A program made the translations under genes and the position numbers. 64,000 nucleotides of DNA from VRUE01 sp963817945 (GTDB taxonomy: Bacteria; Actinomycetota; Thermoleophilia; Solirubrobacterales; 70-9), in the NCBI GenBank assembly GCA_963817945.1, contig CAWFQH010000005.1, forward strand, positions 124,001 to 188,000. Direction: 5' to 3'. Position 1 is the first letter of the stretch; each line of letters begins with the position of its first letter. This document shows, in pieces, positions 41,233 through 48,147 of the stretch. Below the pieces are notes generated by a model that did not search any database, had not been told where the DNA came from, and saw nothing but the letters and a program-made list of their open reading frames with translations.

Positions 41233-42102
41233 ATGCGCTTCCTACGCCGAAGAAGCCGATCATCAAAGAAGGAGCAAGCGCCTCCGCTACTGGCCTACCC
41301 CTATTACGTCGACAGCCGCGGTCTCCGTGGTCTCGCGGACTCCCTCGCGATCGAGCTGCCAACGATTCGCGAAAAGAAGAAGTCCGGTCGAGTGGGTGCT
41401 CAAACTCATGGCGTCGGGGCTGAGCGGGGCTGGGAAGAGGGACGAGAGCTAGAAGGACATATCCATCTGAATGTGCTTGCTGAGCAGCTAAGGCGGAGCG
41501 CGGCGGCACGGGAGATCATTGATGTCCTGAGCTTGATCCCCCAGGTTCACGACCGTGGCATTCTCGACGCTGCAATAAGCCACATGCAAAACATGCCTCC
41601 CGATGACCTATCCGATGATCTATCTGAGCGCCTGCAATCGGCCTACGAGACCGCACGGGTCCGCGAGATGGCCTTAGCCAAGCAACTGGAGCTGCAACAG
41701 GTCGCCGCACAAAACCAGCTCGTGATTCTCAGAGGGACGTTTGAGGCCGTCACGGAGGGAGACTGTTCCTGCGTCAGGCTGACCCACCTTGAGCCTTCGG
41801 AGGTCGTAGCCGAGAGCGTTGATATTCCAGAGGCCGAGGCCGTAGCCGGGGTCGCAGAGATGCCGATGCCCGAAGACGTTGGGATCGAGGCGGTACTCCC
41901 CGCAGATGATGCGTTCACCGCAGACGGCCGCGAGCGCCTAAATCGGGGTGCCCCGTTTTATGGTCGGCTGATCGGCCACAGCGCTAGCTTTGACTCAAAC
42001 AGCGGCATCCTGACCTGCTCGGCATATGCCGTATGGGGTATGCCGCGACCAGCCGAGCTTCTCGCCCACCCTCGCCATTACGATTTTCTGGAGGGAAAAT
42101 GA
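41233..42102 (+). CDS. Hypothetical cargo protein, possibly DUF6414-like, coupled to an 85-residue partner
   Basis: A 289-residue soluble protein. The N-terminal third (PLLAYPYYVDSRGLRGLADS, then VGAQTHGVGAERGWEEGREL and HIHLNVLAEQLRRS) recalls DUF6414 proteins, but this is weak. A helical middle (SERLQSAYETARVREMALAK) and a C-terminal beta part (RGAPFYGRLIGHSASFDSNS) follow. ATG at 41233 preferred over a TTG at 41218. It overlaps the next gene by ATGA, so the two proteins are made together. Candidate accessory system of the element. Confidence 0.55.
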   Translation: MRFLRRRSRSSKKEQAPPLLAYPYYVDSRGLRGLADSLAIELPTIREKKKSGRVGAQTHGVGAERGWEEGRELEGHIHLNVLAEQLRRSAAAREIIDVLSLIPQVHDRGILDAAISHMQNMPPDDLSDDLSERLQSAYETARVREMALAKQLELQQVAAQNQLVILRGTFEAVTEGDCSCVRLTHLEPSEVVAESVDIPEAEAVAGVAEMPMPEDVGIEAVLPADDAFTADGRERLNRGAPFYGRLIGHSASFDSNSGILTCSAYAVWGMPRPAELLAHPRHYDFLEGK

Positions 42103-42356
42103 ACTTCGACGGCGCTGTCATTCGAGAGCAGGGGGTCACGTTCGCCATAGCCGTTGTCAGGCGCGGTGTCCTCGCGGCTCCCGTCGAACGCGACAAAACT
42201 CTGAGCTACTTTCAGGGCTTCTTCGGCGGGATACCCGTGGTCCTGATGGAGCAAGACCACAACGGCGTTCCGACTTGGTACGGGCGTCCCGACTTGACGC
42301 GCTTTCTGCAAAACGTGCCGGTCGACACTATTCCCTGGAAGCGCTACTCAGCGTAG
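42099..42356 (+). CDS. 85-residue partner protein of the right-element cargo pair
   Basis: Begins MNFDGAVIREQGVTFAIAVV, with LSYFQGFFGGIPVVLMEQD and PTWYGRPDLTRFLQNVPV later. It is compact and probably alpha/beta, without catalytic signatures I can name. The opening motif looks conserved among actinobacterial island proteins from memory, but not provably. It overlaps the preceding gene by 4 nt. It ends about 30 nt before the arm-type repeats, so it is the last gene of the element. Confidence 0.6.
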   Translation: MNFDGAVIREQGVTFAIAVVRRGVLAAPVERDKTLSYFQGFFGGIPVVLMEQDHNGVPTWYGRPDLTRFLQNVPVDTIPWKRYSA

Positions 42357-42384
42357 CGTTAACGCCCATTGGCTAGGTTCCTCG

Positions 42385-42414
42385 TGGGGACAGCCGTGGG
42401 GACGGGATGGGGAC
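42385..42414 (+). promoter_or_regulatory. Arm-type repeats at the right end of the right element
   Basis: Three TGGGGAC copies at 42385, 42397 and 42408 (11-12 bp spacing, about one helical turn). They face the same motif near repeat 2 at the other end. Likely integrase/excisionase binding sites. Confidence 0.6.
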
Positions 42415-42455
42415 AGAACTGACCCCCGCTGACCCCTTATGACCCCGCAATCCCT

Positions 42456-42497
42456 GCCTAGAAGCCCAGCGCGAACTTGGCGTCCTCGGACATCATC
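42456..42497. repeat. att repeat 3 within the 3' end of sufT
   Basis: The 42-bp repeat with one mismatch to repeats 1 and 2. It contains the last 13 codons and stop of the sufT-like gene, so integration leaves that gene intact. Confidence 0.85.
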
Positions 42498-42775
42498 TCC
42501 GGGGACCAGGGGGGGTCGAAGACCATCTTCGGGTGGACGGCGCTGACGCCGGGGAGGTCGCCGACGAACTCCTTCATCTGCTCGGAGACCTGGGGGCCGA
42601 TCGGACAGGCGGGAGTGGTCAGGGTGAAGGTGACGTAGACGTCCTCGTTCTCGATCTCGACGTCGTAGACGAGGCCGAGCGAGACGAAGTCGAGCCCCAG
42701 CTCGGGGTCGATCACCTCCTCGAGGGCCTCCATGACGTCGTCCTCGGTCAGCACCTCGGTTTGGTTCTCAGGCAT
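42458..42775 (-). CDS. sufT: SufT-like MIP18/PaaD family iron-sulfur maturation protein
   Basis: A 105-residue DUF59 (MIP18) protein helping iron-sulfur cluster delivery. Motifs: VIDPELGLDFVSLGLVYDVE near the start and LTTPACPIGPQVSEQM with the reactive Cys, then MVFDPPWSPEMM. In many actinobacteria it ends the SUF operon; here it lies 22 kb from sufD. Its 3' end is the attachment site for the integrated elements. The C-terminal DAKFALGF is encoded by the att repeat. Confidence 0.85.
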   Translation of the reverse strand: MPENQTEVLTEDDVMEALEEVIDPELGLDFVSLGLVYDVEIENEDVYVTFTLTTPACPIGPQVSEQMKEFVGDLPGVSAVHPKMVFDPPWSPEMMSEDAKFALGF

Positions 42776-43328
42776 CGGCCAATGGTAGCCGGGCCGGGCC
42801 CTGCGGCGAGAGGGGATCCGCTGGAGGCCCGTCGGCCGGATGCAGCTCCAGCTGCCACCAGCCGACGTCTCGCCAAGCGCCGGCCTTCCAGCCGATCCTG
42901 CGGTAGATGCCGACCGGGACGAAACCGAGGTCCTCGTGCAGGGCGACGCTGGCCTCGTTGGGCAAGGTGATGCCGGCGCAGGCGACGTGGAAGCCCTGCT
43001 GCCGCAGGCGCAGCAGGAGCTCGGTGTAGAGAGCCCGGCCGTAGCCCCTGCCGCGCCTGTCCTCCGCCACGTAGACCGAGACGTCGATAGCCCAGCGGTA
43101 GGCCGGACGCGAGCGGTGCGGGTAGGCGTAGGCATAGGCGACGACCTTACGGTCGAGCTCAGCGACTACCCAGAGGTGAGTGGCCATCGTCTGAGCGATG
43201 CGTTCCGCGAACTGGGTTGCGGTCGGCGCCGCCTCCTCGAAGGAGGTCGCTCCTTCCAACACGTGGGGGGCGTAGATCGCAGCGCAGGCAGCCCCGTCGG
43301 CCTCCGGGTCGGCGGTGCGGATGGTCAT
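42768..43328 (-). CDS. GNAT acetyltransferase, phosphinothricin acetyltransferase-like
   Basis: A 186-residue N-acetyltransferase of the PAT/Bar type: TADPEADGAACAAIYAPHVL, TSFEEAAPTATQFAERI, then the acetyl-CoA site RRGRGYGRALYTELL and HEDLGFVPVGIYRRIGWKAG ending WWQLEL. Homologues acetylate methionine sulfoximine or phosphinothricin; the true substrate is unknown. ATG at 43328. The 3' end overlaps sufT by 8 nt, so they are co-expressed. Confidence 0.85.
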   Translation of the reverse strand: MTIRTADPEADGAACAAIYAPHVLEGATSFEEAAPTATQFAERIAQTMATHLWVVAELDRKVVAYAYAYPHRSRPAYRWAIDVSVYVAEDRRGRGYGRALYTELLLRLRQQGFHVACAGITLPNEASVALHEDLGFVPVGIYRRIGWKAGAWRDVGWWQLELHPADGPPADPLSPQGPARLPLADA

Positions 43329-43361
43329 CGGCTCGCCATCGGTCACTAGGCTGCCGAGCTT

Positions 43362-43757
43362 ATGAGCGCAGGCGACGGCCAGATCCAGCGGCGCTCGATT
43401 GGCATCGTCTTCTCCGACGGTGGCCTGCTGGCGCTGAGCGCGTCCCGACCGCAGGGGGCGGGCGGGCACGGCGAGGAGCAGGTCAGTGCCGTCCTCTGCG
43501 ACCCCGACGGAGCGCCGGTCGAGGTCTCCGAGGTGCTGCTCTCGACCGAGTACGGCGACGACGGGGTGCAGCGTCGGGCGACGCTGGAGCTTTGGGTCGA
43601 CGGCGAGGACGGACAGCCGCTACGCGGCGCTGGGACCCTGATCAGCGCCGCCAAGGTCCGTCAGGAGGGCCTGACCGCCGACATCGCCTTCTTCCGCTGG
43701 TCGCTCGAGGGTCGCGAGGGCCTCGGTCACTACGAGGTGGTCCGCGCCAGTGGCTGA
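43362..43757 (+). CDS. Hypothetical small protein upstream of a HAD hydrolase
   Basis: A 131-residue protein rich in beta-strand-like stretches (GIVFSDGGLLALSAS, AVLCDPDGAPVEVSEVLL, ATLELWVDGEDGQPLRGAG). No family recognised and no signal peptide. The following HAD gene begins 8 nt inside its end, so it is translationally coupled. Divergent from the GNAT gene with 33 nt between. Confidence 0.55.
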   Translation: MSAGDGQIQRRSIGIVFSDGGLLALSASRPQGAGGHGEEQVSAVLCDPDGAPVEVSEVLLSTEYGDDGVQRRATLELWVDGEDGQPLRGAGTLISAAKVRQEGLTADIAFFRWSLEGREGLGHYEVVRASG

Positions 43758-44394
43758 GGGGAATGGCATCGAGGCGGTCATCTCCGACTTCGGCGGGGTG
43801 CTGACGACGCCGCTGATCCAGTCCTTCATGGCCTTCCAGGACAGGACCGGGATCACCACGGAGATGCTGGGCAAGGGGATGCAGGCCGCCACCGAGGCGA
43901 ACGGCGAAAACCCGCTCTTCCAGATGGAGCGGGGCGAGATAACCGAGGTCGCCTTCCTCGAGCAGCTGAGCGACAGCCTCGAGCCGCTGCTCGGCCACCG
44001 ACCCGAGATGCACCGCTTCAAAGAGATCTACTTCGAGGCGCTGGAGCCGAACCCGCCGATGATCGACCTGATGCGGGAGCTGAAGGGGAGCGGCTATCGA
44101 ATGGCGATGCTGACCAACAACGTCAAGGAGTGGGAGCCGCTCTGGCGCTCGATGCTGCCCGTCGACGAGATCTTCGAGCTCGTGGTCGATTCCGGCTTCG
44201 TCGGCTGCCGCAAGCCGGAATCCCGCATCTACGCGCTCACCCTCGAACGGATCGGCCTACCAGCCGAGGCCTGTCTCTTCGTCGACGACGTGCTGGTCAA
44301 CTGCGAAGGAGCCCGCAAGGCCGGCATCGAGGCCGTCCACTTCCAGGACAACGAACAGGCGACGGTGGAGGTTCGCGCTCGCCTGGAGAACTAA
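43750..44394 (+). CDS. HAD superfamily hydrolase
   Basis: A 214-residue HAD-IA phosphatase-like protein. Motif I VISDFGGVLTTPL (nucleophile Asp replaces the usual D-x-D by D-F-G), motif II MLTNN, motif III KPESRIY and motif IV CLFVDDVLVNCEGARKAGIEA. Because motif I has Gly where the second Asp sits, phosphatase activity is uncertain; relatives with this pattern occur in haloacid dehalogenase-like and epoxide hydrolase N-terminal domains. GTG start. The stop lies in the arm of a structured repeat. Confidence 0.8.
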   Translation: MAEGNGIEAVISDFGGVLTTPLIQSFMAFQDRTGITTEMLGKGMQAATEANGENPLFQMERGEITEVAFLEQLSDSLEPLLGHRPEMHRFKEIYFEALEPNPPMIDLMRELKGSGYRMAMLTNNVKEWEPLWRSMLPVDEIFELVVDSGFVGCRKPESRIYALTLERIGLPAEACLFVDDVLVNCEGARKAGIEAVHFQDNEQATVEVRARLEN

Positions 44395-44505
44395 TCAGGC
44401 CGCGCAGGTCGGGGGATGCAGGGAGGACGACGAGGGGAGCGCACTCTCGTGCGTGACCCGAGGAGTCCGACCGAAGACCCCGAGATGCGCGGCCTGATTA
44501 GTTCT
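44387..44505. repeat. Structured intergenic element, copy 2
   Basis: Perfect 20-bp arms 44387-44406 and 44486-44505, core GGATGCAGGGAG, inner hairpin GCGCAC/GTGCGT and CGACCGAAGACCCC. The arms contain the stop codons of both convergent genes, so both proteins end in Glu-Asn. Here the element clearly acts as the shared 3' end. Confidence 0.75.
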
Positions 44506-44953
44506 CGGAGCCGGCGCGGTCCCAGACGTAGAGCTCGACCGCCTCGACCGCGAGCTCCATCAGGCGCGGCGAGGAGAGCATGTCGAGGACCAGCTCGAGC
44601 GCGTCCTCCTCGGTGAGGCCAGCGTCGACCGCCTCCTCGCCGCGGAAGCCGGCGGCCAGCTTCAGGGCCTCGCGGCGGTTGTCGCCGAGCGAGCCGAAGG
44701 CGCCCATGAGGAAGTCGCGGTTGGGGAGCGGCTGGCCCAGCTCAAGCGAGCCGTGCCAGGCGGCGAGCATCGAGAGGTCGTGCTCGTCCAGCTCCGAGAG
44801 CGCTTTTGCGTAGTGGACTTCGAGCTCCTGGTCGGGGATCTCGTCGACCCAGGCGCGAACCGCCTCGCCGAGTAGCTGGCGACGGGCCTCGCGACCGATC
44901 GAGTCGGCGATGGCACGGATGGCGTCGGCTGGATCTACGAAGCAGAGGGACAT
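44498..44953 (-). CDS. Hypothetical acidic protein
   Basis: A 151-residue, helix-rich acidic protein (ADAIRAIADSIGREARRQLL, DEHDLSMLAAWHGSLELGQP, TEEDALELVLDMLSSPRLME). No family recognised. ATG at 44953 starts a typical coding pattern; the long extension of this frame to the right is antisense to the AddB-like gene and not real. Convergent with the HAD gene and sharing its terminating repeat; divergent from the recombination genes. Confidence 0.6.
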   Translation of the reverse strand: MSLCFVDPADAIRAIADSIGREARRQLLGEAVRAWVDEIPDQELEVHYAKALSELDEHDLSMLAAWHGSLELGQPLPNRDFLMGAFGSLGDNRREALKLAAGFRGEEAVDAGLTEEDALELVLDMLSSPRLMELAVEAVELYVWDRAGSEN

Positions 44954-45084
44954 TCGCTGTGGCCAATCTAGAGAGGGCTCAAGACGGCAAAGCCGGGCGC
45001 GGATTTGCCGCAATTGCGGCCTTCCCGGCGCTGCCTCGGTCGCCGGGCGCGCGCCGGAGGCCGACCTATGCTGGAACGTCCGCG

Positions 45085-48000
45085 ATGCCGCTGAAGCTGA
45101 TCCATGGACCGCCCAACTCGGGCCGCGCCGGCCTGATTCGGAAGCGGTTCGATGCGGCGTTGGACCGCGACCCCGTCCTCGTCGTCCCCACCCTGGACGA
45201 CGTCTACGCGTTCGAGCGCGAGCTGTGCGAGCGCGGCGCCATCCTGGGAGGGACGGCGACGACCTTCCGCGGGCTCTTCCGGGCAGTGGCAGTCGCCGGG
45301 GGGGCGCCGCCTGCGGGCGAGCTGACACCAGCCCAGCGGCTGCGGGCGATCTCGATCGCGATCGAGGAGCGACGAGAGATGCTCGGGCCACTGCGGCGCT
45401 CTGCCGGCCGGCCCGGATTCGCACTCGCCTTTGAGCGCCTGCTGGATGAGCTGCAGGCAGCGGGAATCGAGCCGGCCGCAGTCGAGGGCGGCGCCGGAAC
45501 GCTCGAGGGCTCCGCCTACCTCGGCGACCTCGTCTCCCTCTTTGCCGGCTACGTCGAGATCCGCGATCGCCTCGGCCGCACCGATTCGCACGGCGTCGCC
45601 CGGCAGGCGATCGCGGTCCTGTACGAAGGGGGCACGCCGTGGCGCCGGCCGGTCTTCCTCTACGGGCTCGACGACCTGACGGCGAACCAGTTCGAGCTGA
45701 TCGAGGCGCTGGCTCGTTCGGTTGAGGTGACCCTCGCCCTTCCATACGAGGAGGGCAGTGGCGCTCTGGCCGCACGCGCATCCCTGCTGGAGCGCCTGCG
45801 GGCGCTCGGAGCTGCCGAGGAGACGCGCACCGCGCCCGATCCGGCCAACACCCCCAATCCGCTGCTCTTCCACCTTGAGCGCAGCTTCGGCACCCCCGAC
45901 CCCGGCCGCCGTGAGCCAGGCCCCGGGCTGACGATCCTGCGCTCTGCCGGCGAGCGCGGCGAAGCCGAGTCGATCGGGGCCGAGGTCGCGAAGCTGGTCG
46001 CGGGCGGGGCCGATCCGGGCGAGGTCGCGATCGTCGTACGCGATCCCGAGCGACGCGGGCCCCTTCTCGCCTCGGTGCTCGAGGGCTACGGCGTAGCGGT
46101 GGCGCTGGAGGCAGAGCTGCCGGTCGCCGCCACCTCGGTGGGCGGCACCCTGCTGGCGCTGCTGGCGGCGACGCGACCGCAAGGCACGACCGGCGATCTG
46201 CTCCGCTTCATGCGCGGGCCCTCGGCCCTACCGCGGGGACAGGTCGACTGGTTCGAGCGCGCCCTGCGCAGGCGGCGTCTGCGAACCGCGGCCGCCGGCC
46301 TCGAGCTGTGGCGGGACCGCCACGAGTCGGTTCCCGGCGACATCGCACGGGTTGAGGAGGCGGCTGAGCGCGGGCCTGCCCAGCTAGCAGCCACGCTCGG
46401 GCGGCTCGCGGTGACGATGGCCGGGCGCCCTCTGCGAGGCGAGGGCGACGGCCCGTCGCCGGGTCCACAGGACTGGACCGAGCTGCGCGCGGCGGCGGCG
46501 ATCTCGACCGCGCTCTCAGAGCTGGCCGAGCCCGCTGCGCTGGCGCCCGCCGCCGAGCAGCTGGCCGCCACGGTCGAAGCGATTCGCTTTCGCGCTTGGA
46601 GCGGCCCTGTCGAGGGACGGGTACGGATTGCCAGCCCCTACGCGCTGCGCGCCGCCCGCTTCGACCACGTCTTCGTCGCCTCGCTGCAGGAGGGCGAGTT
46701 CCCGCGCGCCGAACGGGGCGGCGACCCCTTCCTCTCGGACTCGCAACGGGAATCGCTCGGCCTCGACCGGCGGCGCGAGGGCGAGCTCGAGGAGCGCTAC
46801 CTCTTCCACGCCTGCCTGGCCCTCCCCCGCCAGAGCCTCTTCCTCTCCTACCGCGACAGCGACGAAAATGGGGTCGCCGAGCAACGCTCGCCGTTGTTGG
46901 GTGAAATCCGGCGCCTGCTCGATCCGCCCCCTACCCCCGATGAGCCCGACACGGTCGAAGCCGCGATCGTCCGCGGGCGCAATCTGGCGCAGGTCGTCCA
47001 TTGCATCGCCGAGGCGCCTTCCGAAGGGGAGCTGGCACGAGCCGTTGCCGCCCACGGCGCAGACGCAGATGCCGCCGCCTTGCTCGCCGCGGCAGCGGTC
47101 GGCGAACCGGCAGCGGGGCGGGTCGCCGCCCGGGTCGAGGCGGGACGAGCGGCGGAGGCGGCCGCAAGGGCGCCGGGCCCACTGGCGAACCCGGCCGTGA
47201 TCGAGGCCCTCGCCGCGGTCCCGGCCCATGGTGGCACCACCCTCGAGGGGTTCGACCTCTGCTCCTACCGCTGGTTCGTATCGCACGAGCTGCGCCCGCA
47301 GCCGCTGGATCCGGCTCCCGACCCACTCCTGCAGGGCGGGCTCATGCACGCCGTCCTCCACCGCCTCTACACCGATCATCCCGGCGGCGACGCCCTCCCC
47401 CGCCCCGCCTCGCTGCCCGCTTGGAACGAGCGCGGCCGCGCCCTTGTCGCCGAGACGGCGGCCGCCTTCGAGCTGGGCGATAGCCCGGCCGAGCGGGCGA
47501 TCGTCCGCCGGGTCGAAGGCTTGCTGGCCCGCTTTCTCGCTGAGGAGTCGGGCCGCGAGGCGCGCTTTCAACCGTGGCTCCTGGAGGCCGGATTCGGCGG
47601 CGAAGAGGGGAATCAGCAGCCGGCCCTGGAGATCGACGGATGGCGCCTGCACGGGGCGATCGACCGGGTCGACCGCGACGAGCGCGGCCGGGCGCTGGTC
47701 CTCGACTACAAGCTTGCGGGCGCGGTGACGCCGCGCGGCAAGCTGGAGGAGCAGGCGAAGCTGCAGCTGCAGCTCTACCTGATCGCCGTCGCCGAGCTCT
47801 GGGGCGCGGAGCCGGCCGGCGCCCTCTACCACCCGTTGCGCGGCACCTCGGCACGACGGCCGCGGGGCCTTGTGCTCGACGAGGTCGCTGAGGGTCTCGC
47901 CGGCTTTGGGCTCGCCCGTACCGACCTGGTCGATCACGAGGGGTTCGAGGAGCTGCTGGCCGACGCCCGCCGACGGGCCGGCGAGATCGTCGCCCGCATG

Positions 48001-48147
48001 CGCCGGGGGGATATCCGGCGCGACCCCGGTCCGCGCCGCGGGCTGCGCGGTCACGGCATCTGCCCCCCCTTCTGCGACTTCGCGCCGATCTGCCGCCGCG
48101 ACCGGGCGCCGGTCGAGCCGCGCGAGGAGGAGGCGGAGGAGCGATGA
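45085..48147 (+). CDS. addB: AddB-like helicase-nuclease subunit
   Basis: A 1020-residue partner of an AddA-type helicase. The N-terminus KLIHGPPNSGRAGLIRKRF corresponds to a degenerate Walker A. The C-terminus is a PD-(D/E)xK nuclease (EIDGWRLHGAIDRVDRDERG, then ALVLDYKLAG) enclosed by an iron-sulfur type cysteine set (SYRWFV preceded by Cys, and GICPPFCDFAPICRR). It would process double-strand breaks. ATG at 45085 chosen as the first credible start. The helicase gene overlaps its stop by 4 nt. Confidence 0.85.
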   Translation: MPLKLIHGPPNSGRAGLIRKRFDAALDRDPVLVVPTLDDVYAFERELCERGAILGGTATTFRGLFRAVAVAGGAPPAGELTPAQRLRAISIAIEERREMLGPLRRSAGRPGFALAFERLLDELQAAGIEPAAVEGGAGTLEGSAYLGDLVSLFAGYVEIRDRLGRTDSHGVARQAIAVLYEGGTPWRRPVFLYGLDDLTANQFELIEALARSVEVTLALPYEEGSGALAARASLLERLRALGAAEETRTAPDPANTPNPLLFHLERSFGTPDPGRREPGPGLTILRSAGERGEAESIGAEVAKLVAGGADPGEVAIVVRDPERRGPLLASVLEGYGVAVALEAELPVAATSVGGTLLALLAATRPQGTTGDLLRFMRGPSALPRGQVDWFERALRRRRLRTAAAGLELWRDRHESVPGDIARVEEAAERGPAQLAATLGRLAVTMAGRPLRGEGDGPSPGPQDWTELRAAAAISTALSELAEPAALAPAAEQLAATVEAIRFRAWSGPVEGRVRIASPYALRAARFDHVFVASLQEGEFPRAERGGDPFLSDSQRESLGLDRRREGELEERYLFHACLALPRQSLFLSYRDSDENGVAEQRSPLLGEIRRLLDPPPTPDEPDTVEAAIVRGRNLAQVVHCIAEAPSEGELARAVAAHGADADAAALLAAAAVGEPAAGRVAARVEAGRAAEAAARAPGPLANPAVIEALAAVPAHGGTTLEGFDLCSYRWFVSHELRPQPLDPAPDPLLQGGLMHAVLHRLYTDHPGGDALPRPASLPAWNERGRALVAETAAAFELGDSPAERAIVRRVEGLLARFLAEESGREARFQPWLLEAGFGGEEGNQQPALEIDGWRLHGAIDRVDRDERGRALVLDYKLAGAVTPRGKLEEQAKLQLQLYLIAVAELWGAEPAGALYHPLRGTSARRPRGLVLDEVAEGLAGFGLARTDLVDHEGFEELLADARRRAGEIVARMRRGDIRRDPGPRRGLRGHGICPPFCDFAPICRRDRAPVEPREEEAEER

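Larger units (their letters stand above)
33463..42497. mobile_element. Right integrative mobilizable element, apparently intact
   Basis: About 9.0 kb between att repeats 2 and 3, inserted at the 3' end of the sufT-like gene. It encodes a full MobF relaxase/helicase, an excisionase-like protein, a tyrosine integrase and about ten small cargo or regulatory genes. There are no conjugation channel genes (no VirB4/TraG type ATPase), so it should be mobilizable rather than self-transmissible, unless it uses an unseen FtsK-like pump. Confidence 0.85.

Noticed and set aside
44954..45781. Upstream extension of the minus-strand hypothetical gene
   Set aside because: Arg/Pro/Gly-rich translation antisense to the AddB-like gene; the credible protein starts at 44953.
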